The position numbers and the translations under genes are program-made. From the NCBI GenBank assembly GCA_030062745.1, contig CP099841.1, positions 27,283,398-27,347,397 of the forward strand: a stretch of DNA of 64,000 bases, in the 5' to 3' direction. Below, one piece after another: positions 57,521 to 64,000 of this stretch (positions are counted from its first letter, which is position 1; each line of letters starts with the position of its first letter). Under the pieces are notes generated by a model. The model was not told where the DNA came from. It did no database searches and saw only the letters and a list, made by a program, of their open reading frames with translations. Origin of the DNA: Capitulum mitella (taxonomy: Eukaryota; Arthropoda; Thecostraca; Pollicipedomorpha; Pollicipedidae).

Positions 57521-58691
57521 AATGTTAAACGTCGCCGTGACAGCTGCAAGCTCTGCCCCTCCGGCAGCTGCTGGTGTATGTCGCTACCTTGCACTTGCGG
57601 GACGGGGCTGTCGGACATCCCCACTCCATAGCTCCGACACCAACGAGCCGATCTGGTTCATTCAGACGGTGATCGGTTGTCTTCGATCATTCTACGTTTT
57701 TTTTTTTTTGTCGCCTCAGGATTGTATTTCAGATCGCAGTCATGTCGAAGGCTGACATTTGGCCGGCTTTGGAATGTCGTTTTTGCGTACAAATTGGAGA
57801 CTGCATGCACCTTAAAGCTATGAATACGTGTAAAGGTATTCATAAGATATCAACACTCGTCTGTGGGAAGAATGCGGTGATAGGTTAAGCTAGGTAATGC
57901 AGTACTTAATGTTTATTTATGTTGGTTTTGAGAATGATATGGCAAAATGTCTGTCTGATATGTGATATGGTAAAACTCCAAAACGTCATGAAACTCCGTA
58001 AAAGATCACTAAATACTCGTGTTTACACCAGAACATTATGAAATGACTACCGCAACTCGTTTTCCGACATTGCCTAACACAGCATTTAAAAAGTTTCCAT
58101 CAAATGAATTTTACGTATGATGGCCTTGTTTCGGGTGGTGGATGATCTCAGAGGTGACGCCACGGATTTTGAACTGTGGGGTAGTACCAGGGGCGCAGCC
58201 CAGACGATGAGCTCTTGAAAGGAAATCCCCCTCTCAAAACTGGGTTTCTCTACAGATTTGGACCTCTTTATTTTGCGATTCACGATCTTTCCAATAAAAA
58301 CTCGTTTATCTGACCGAAATGACGGTAAAACTGCCAATCGCCGTACAGAGAATTGCGTTTTATATTACAAAACAAACTGCCATGAAAACAAACTTGTCGC
58401 GGTACGTCCGAAGTTAAATTTGGCCAGACAAATGACGTCATAAATTGTGCTATGCTTTGCACTGGATTTCAGTTCTCTATTGAAGTCGGGCCGATAATCG
58501 TCTCGCAACACCCAGTTTCGTTAAAATGACTGAGTTTCCAAAATGTTTCCATATGCAGCACAACTTTTTAGTTATACTTCACGAGTTACGATTATTATAG
58601 GGTATTCGGTATAGGCAGTATCCCACAATCAAATGACTGTGGGGCAATGATACCCCACGGTGACGCCGCCCATGGCTGGTTGCATTCTATA
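57521..58691. other. No gene seen
   Basis: No supported feature apart from a T run at about 57698-57709. Confidence 0.5.
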
Positions 58692-59938
58692 TTAACCCGC
58701 GCACGACCGTCGGTCCGTTTCGAACATCGGCGACTGAGGGGGGGTAGTTGGCCGCCTCCCCTTCTAAACTCACGAACGGTTGGTCGCACGGTAAAAATAA
58801 GCACACCGTTGGAAATCTTGTGAAGAGTAGAACTAGAAACAGGTCTCATTGTTTTTAGTTTTAGATAATATGTAAGCAATTTACGCCCTATATATGTTTT
58901 TTCATAGCCACCTGCATGAGACCGAGGAATGGCCTGAATCTCAAGGACTGTGACTAAAAACGCATAGGTGAAGGCACCAGCGAACAAGTAAAGGTCCGCG
59001 GATGCCGGTATACGTCTAATTTCCCAGATTTCTTCAATATATACGCCGAAACCTTGAGTTAAAGACGCGGCATTTCTCCCGGCAGCTGTCGGCGTGCGTT
59101 GCTGCCGTATGCGGTCACAAATTGACGGTACTAATTTCAGTGTTCATTTATTTTCGCGAAAAAAGACGATCTATGTAAATTTTATTGATCTTAGTGGTTC
59201 TTGTGATGGTTTTTCATGCTAAAATTTTGGAAAAAGTCATTAGTTACCTATCTACACAATTGGCGGAACTTTATCCGCGAGAGCCCATTTATTTCTAAGC
59301 TATGCTATTTTTTCAAACTTTTTGAGGTTCATGGTATTACTTACGTCTCTGCAAGCTAGTTCTGCCGTTTTCTACCCATTCTGAGTAATTCATCGTCGAT
59401 TTTGATGGTGGTACATTTTGGCTCACTACAGTTATTCGTGACCTGACCTCAGGTCAATGGCTGGAAGTCATTGATACTTTGCCCAATGACGGTAACTAGA
59501 TGTCTGCTTCAGTCCACACTAAAAATGTTTTGAAATATTCCGTCAGTTTCCGAAAAAACGACTACATGTCTTAACAATGGGCTTGACCTTAGGTCAATGA
59601 CCCGGAAATTTTCGAAAAACCTGAGATAGCAGATTTGTTGCATCTATGACGTTCACTAATCCCCGAAAGTATTATTGAGATATCTTGTTTTCCGAAAAAG
59701 TTACAGGGCACTAAACTTTTTTGGACATAGGTCTGTTTGACCTGGCCTAGGTCAGGCACCTGACCTGACCTGAGATCCAAATTTTGACACGAGATGTAAG
59801 ATTGATGAAGCAAAAGGTGAAAATTTTTTTGAAAAATTGATGAAAAAAAAGGTTCGTGACTGTCTTTGTTGGTTCTCTCGCAGTCCCAGAAAAACCTCCG
59901 GGGTGCAGTCAACTGCCCCCCAGTCGGGGACGGGTTAA
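58692..59938 (+). mobile_element. TTAA-flanked element, family B, complete copy
   Basis: Starts TTAACCCGCGCACGACCG and ends CAGTCGGGGACGGGTTAA, with TTAA at both edges (58692-58695, 59935-59938), 1247 bp. Its right 895 bp match 1-865. It has no transposase frame. It contains CTGACCTCAGGTCAATGG, CTTGACCTTAGGTCAATGAC and a group of half-sites at 59737-59775. Confidence 0.75.
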
Positions 59939-60589
59939 CATCTCGTGACATTATAATGCATGTCGCACACTGTCGGTCATCTCGTAGCACCAGTGTATTG
60001 GTTCAGATGAAGCATTCACGAAAAAACGGCAAGATCGTAAAACATCGTCTTCTTTATAACATCACGGCGGCATGACATTGGGTCACCTGAAGAATTTTTT
60101 ACCGAAATGCGCGCAGTTGATGTATACCGAACAACCCTGAAATTTTGAAGATGATGGGCCATCTGTTGATGGAGTTTACACAGCAAAAATATGGGGTGTC
60201 CAACGTTCCCTCCTAGCAATTCGCAGGTAAGGTCCAATGCGTGCGGCCCTGATCCGTCTCGGTCAAGCCGGCAGACCTGGCCTGTTAAAGCCCGCAGCCC
60301 TGACCTTCCCCAGTTAAGCCTGCGGCGCCGACTTGAGAACGTGAGGCCCGCACACCCGACAGCCGTCTCGGCAGACAATCAGCCGTCGCTGTGCTGGGGC
60401 TCGTCGGAGGTCGGTAGGTGGCGATTACCCCGGGGCCGTCGGCCGGCCCGCTCGTCATTGTTCCGTCCCGCTGGCGGCGGCGCCCCGGGGGGGGGGGAGG
60501 GTGCGGGGGTTGGCGGGCCGGCACGCCCGGGCCGTGTCGGTGGCCGCGCCGCTGAGTCCCGACAGGGGGCTCAGCGCTGACCCTGGGCT
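59939..60589. promoter_or_regulatory. GC-rich segment with splice-donor candidate and short tandem units
   Basis: CGCAG followed by GTAAGG near 60227 is a strong plus-strand donor. Just after it are three degenerate units of about 23-28 bp containing CCTG...TTAAGCC(T/C)GC(G/A)G. From 60400 the sequence is CpG-rich with a ten-G run. No CDS supported. Confidence 0.35.
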
Positions 60590-60776
60590 GATGACGATTC
60601 TCAGAGGGCAGGCTTGAGCCAGGATCACCACGACCTGATGAGGATTGTCAAGGGCGGTCCTGAGCCAGGATCCCTCCGACCTGACGACGATTGTCAGAGG
60701 GCATTTCTGGGCCAGGAACACTCCGCGCTGAATGCGGTTTTCAGAGGACATTCCTAGGCCAGAGGCACTCGGTGCC
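60590..60776. repeat. 47-bp minisatellite, four units
   Basis: Four tandem units of 47, 46, 47 and 47 bp share GAT(T/G)GTCAGAGGGC-like and GCCAGGA motifs, with increasing divergence to the right. Confidence 0.9.
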
Positions 60777-62820
60777 GATGCCTGTCCCCTGCAGACAATT
60801 ATCCGGCTCGCTTCGAACGTGGCGAGTTCATCTGCGGTGTGGGTTGTGGCTAATTAGGGCGCCGTTGGAGGGATTCTGGTTTCTGCCCATCGCTTATCGT
60901 GGGGACAGGGGACCGGATGCCAAGCGCCCCGTGGCGAACAGCCTCCTGTAGTGGGCCGCATATGGGCACCCAGTCCCTTTTGTTGACGAGGATCTGGCAA
61001 TGATTCCCATCTGACCATGTCATACCGTTTCAGTGCGGCCCGCGACGAAGCAGCAGTCTAATGACAGTAAGGGTGTGCAGATGGACAATATGTGCGCTTC
61101 GCATCATTCTGAATGTTGTGCGGGGTTCATTTCGACGGAGAGAAAGTGTCACGCGTAAAAGTGTGTGGCCGTGATAACAAAGCCTGAGAACAGCCCTAAA
61201 TCTGGTTTATAACACACGTTCCCGTTTTGTGTGGTTATCAAAACGAAATAAGGGACACCGAGACGCCCTCCAGTGCACGTGTCGCCCTTTGATGAAATCG
61301 CGGAGGTCCACTGGTCCCATCATTCGTGTGGGCCGGCAGTAAATTTCGACCGAGTTCAGGCGGCCTTTGCCCTGAAATGGTGAAACGCCCTCGCGGAAAG
61401 TTATGTAACCTTGTCGGGGAAGAAATGGTTTCCTGCTCGTATTCGGGCGGCGTGGATTTGACACCAATCGGTCGAGTGTGGACTTGGGCCGGCGCCAGGC
61501 GTCGCCGTCCGTTAGTTCAGTAGCGGCTCGAGGCCCACAGTGGGCGTCGTTCACTCCTCGCAGTCTATCTGTCGGACGCAGTCGGTCGTCTCCACCCTCA
61601 CACACTTCACGACCGCTTCCGGCAGCTCGTGGCAGACAGCTTTCAGCTTAAGAGGCTGTGGGCTGCTTTGCGTTTAACGGCTCGAACGTGGATTATGTTT
61701 CATCGGGGAAGGAGGACGCAAAACGAACTCCCGCAGAAAGCTGCAAAGCTGTGACTGTTTTGCTATAGAGCTTTGCCTTAGTGCATATGGCATATTTTAA
61801 AAAGACCTGTAGCCGAAAATATGGTAGGTTTTGTGCCAGTAATCTTGCCACCGGCCTTGGTCTGTTTGGAAAATTTGGAAACCATGGGTGTGGTATTATA
61901 ACATTCTGTCTCATCAGCAACAGATAAATCGGCATATAACTTGTGGGGAATGTTCCTTTGGACTAGTCCGAGCTATCGATAGACCTTTCCTGAAATCAAG
62001 GGGAAGAAATGGTTTCCTGGGGGAAACCATTTCTCACCAACCTCCAACGAACTTTTAAGGTAATGCAAGGGTTGCATTGATGTGATTGTATTCGAGCCAC
62101 GGAAAATCCCTTGCTGCCTTTACCCTACCTTAACATCTCGCAGAAATTCGTCCGAAGCCAAGTGTTGGGCCGTTCCTGTGCGGACCACCCACCGAATCTC
62201 GATGCCCTGGGACGTAGGCTGGTCCGCATGCCTCTCGGTGCAGCGGAACAGTCTACGTATCAGTGGAGCCCCGTAGACGGCGATGCCCCTGAGCCCTTGT
62301 GCCCGTGCCCCTGTTCTGGGCCGTGCCTCCTGAAGTCTGCAGCGTCAAATGCTGTCGCAGTTTGTCGCGCTGGCAGAAGCGCCCGCCTCCTGCTGGGCAG
62401 CTTGGTGTGCTGGGCTGTCAGTCCGATTTGGTAGCTGCAACACGACCCACGGAGGGGAAGCGTAACGCCAGAGGTGCGGAATCTGCTGTAAGTGGGCGAG
62501 CTCCGCGTAATTGTCCACCGCTGTTTTTCCCCCAGGCTGGTATAGGGATACACATTTTACCGCGCGCTGTAAAACTAAACTTAATAATTTATAACGGTTT
62601 AATAAAAGCGCAGCAGGGTCCCGCGGCTGGGCGGTCGTGGCTATGCGCGACCGATGAGAACAGGGCAACAGGTCCATTAAACTGTTGTTTTTTCGCAAGA
62701 TGAAAGCCCACCTTCCATTCCACAGGAAAGCACGGACTTTCCATTAGTCCTGGTGCGGTGCTGTACTCTTTCTCCCCCTTCCTAGACACGGTTTTTCCGA
62801 TGCGGCGCCAGCCTACCCTG
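60777..62820. other. No gene recognised; hairpin and 20-nt direct repeat
   Basis: GGGGAAGAAATGGTTTCCTG occurs at 61416-61435 and again at 62000-62019. The second copy continues into a perfect 13-bp stem (62005-62017 with 62022-62034, loop TGGG). Remaining frames lack motifs. Confidence 0.5.
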
Positions 62821-63050
62821 CAGAGGTGAGGGCGCCGGCGCCTCCCTGCCTCTACTCCTCACGCGCGCAGCGCCATGGACTGTCCACTTAGTGGCGGCCG
62901 CGGCGGCGCGCATTTATCTGCGGCCAGTTCATCTATTTCTCGGGCGCGGCGGCCGCGGCCGCGGCGGGAAACTCCACTTGAGCGGCGCCGTCATAAATCT
63001 GAGGTGCTCTGCCGCCTGCCGGCCGGCCGAAGGGGCGTTGTGGGCCGGGA
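62821..63050 (+). promoter_or_regulatory. CpG island upstream of a first-exon candidate
   Basis: CpG-dense, with GCGGCCGC motifs. An ATG at 62875 sits in an excellent context (GCGCCATGG) but its frame ends at 63099 without a donor. Confidence 0.4.
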
Positions 63051-63134
63051 ATGGCCGCCAGCCGGAACAGCCGACCACCGGGGGTCTGGGCCCCCTTAAC
63101 GGGCCGACCTGTCTCCCCGAGGCCCCTTTGTGAG
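63051..63134 (+). CDS. Candidate first coding exon with strong donor
   Basis: An ATG in the context GGGAATGGCC opens MAASRNSRPPGVWAPLTGRP then VSPRPLCE, and reaches TGAG|GTGAGA at 63134/63135, a near-consensus donor. The 28-residue product has no recognisable domain. The alternative ATG at 62875 in another frame could act upstream. Position in a CpG island makes a 5' gene end plausible, but no matching second exon is seen before the window ends. Confidence 0.3.
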
Positions 63135-64000
63135 GTGAGACCGCTCCGGAGCGGATGGAGCCTCTTGTTTTTTCGTCAAGCCGGTTTTCGTTTGGTTTAC
63201 TTGCGATGCGAGTTATTAAGACATGGAGGTACATAGACATAGATGCTTACTATATAAGATACTTAGTGTTAAGATATCCCTGAGTATGAACTCAGCAGTA
63301 ACTTTTTCTTTCCAGAAGTCGGCAGTTATTGCAGGATTTTAAAACTCCTAACGAAACTATGGTAGCAACAGAATGTAAATTTCGTTGACATTGAAGGTTT
63401 AAGCTGTCAGGAGGCCCCAAAAATAGTAATCTCATTTTGTCTACTTTTAGGGGGCCAGTTTTTAATCCTCCTCCCTTTTTCGATTTCTTGTTCGGAGGGC
63501 TGCTAATTCCCGTATGTTTACCCGTGACCCATTTTTGAAGGCGTTAGTTTCGACGAAGCTATAAGAAATTGCTTGTATTATCTATTAGGGGCCTCTGGGA
63601 TCCTTGAACAGACCCTGTCCCTTCTGGTTCATTGCCCAAGAGAAATCGCGCGGCAATTTGATCTCCCGCGGATGCCCAGGGGGCCCTCGAAAGCGCCCCT
63701 GGAACCGGCTTCGAGAGAACCGGCCAGCTAGTGTCTGATCCGGCACCTGACAGCGGACTTTGGCATCATCGGCTGCCTGCTGCCAGGCAGTACCTTTTGC
63801 GTTATCTTCCGTCGCGGATGTGAACAAGAAAGACTTTTACCAGATGACTGTAGCACCCTGCCAGGAAGCGGACGAAGAGACTTCCTTTAAAAGCTGCATT
63901 GACTTGAATGTATTAATTGCGTTGCTATTGTTACGACGCCCTAAAGTGATACGCTTGACATTCAGAATGATAGCCATAGTCTGTAGCTATGGCGTATTAC
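63135..64000. other. No gene seen
   Basis: Would be the start of an intron if the donor at 63135 is used. Otherwise no supported feature. Confidence 0.45.

Overview
This window is non-coding eukaryotic DNA dominated by transposable elements, with spliceosomal-type splice sites, long AT and CA microsatellites, CpG-rich islands and no operon-like gene packing. It looks like an invertebrate animal. A short TTAGG-type run inside one transposon family would fit an arthropod, but the species cannot be fixed from the sequence. No intact, recognisable host gene of normal length is present.

The clearest structures are three long copies (about 3.4-3.7 kb) of one hAT-superfamily DNA transposon at 8140-11863, 33282-36730 and 44621-48300. 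All are in the same orientation, have inverted ends starting CATAGGTGGGCA, carry subterminal arrays of the octamer CCGTTACT, and are flanked by 8-bp target duplications that match exactly. Each keeps only the first BED-finger exon of the transposase; the catalytic exons are replaced by nested insertions. Copy 1 has an open BED exon with good splice sites, while copies 2 and 3 are broken by independent indels.

A second layer consists of non-autonomous elements of about 1.2 kb flanked by TTAA. Family A ends in CCCTATTCCCGG (17592-18796, 23983-25197, 38221-39438 and fragments) and family B ends in CCCG (1-865 and 58692-59938). The target site and ends suggest piggyBac-type mobilisation. Both families carry clusters of the nuclear-receptor half-site AGGTCA. 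A third layer consists of short MITEs with ends like CAGGGACGTAGCCAGG or CAGGGACGCGGGAA and 8-bp duplications (the best is 41426-41699), plus a 678-bp near-perfect palindrome at 27177-27854 and two smaller palindromes with AT-microsatellite loops.

Coding relics of autonomous elements are two non-LTR retrotransposon reverse-transcriptase fragments (866-1275 minus; 22363-22900 plus) and a broken DDE transposase (4870-5400 minus). The best host-gene candidate is a secreted Gly/Ala-rich protein whose first exon lies at 15071-15330, with a possible second exon at 21561-21720. A TATA-plus-initiator promoter candidate lies at 16228-16263. CpG islands near 29.25-29.49, 41.95-43.3, 56.88-57.5, 60.2-60.6 and 62.8-63.13 kb, several with strong splice donors, may be 5' ends of genes whose bodies lie outside or are too split to see. 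The last third also holds several degenerate GC-rich minisatellites with units of about 19-21, 28 and 47 bp.

No CRISPR array, rRNA gene or intact tRNA gene was found, and nothing that amounts to a new multi-gene system. The notable points are the layered transposon history, the altered BED finger shared by all three hAT copies, the phased AGGTCA arrays carried by mobile elements, and the large palindrome.
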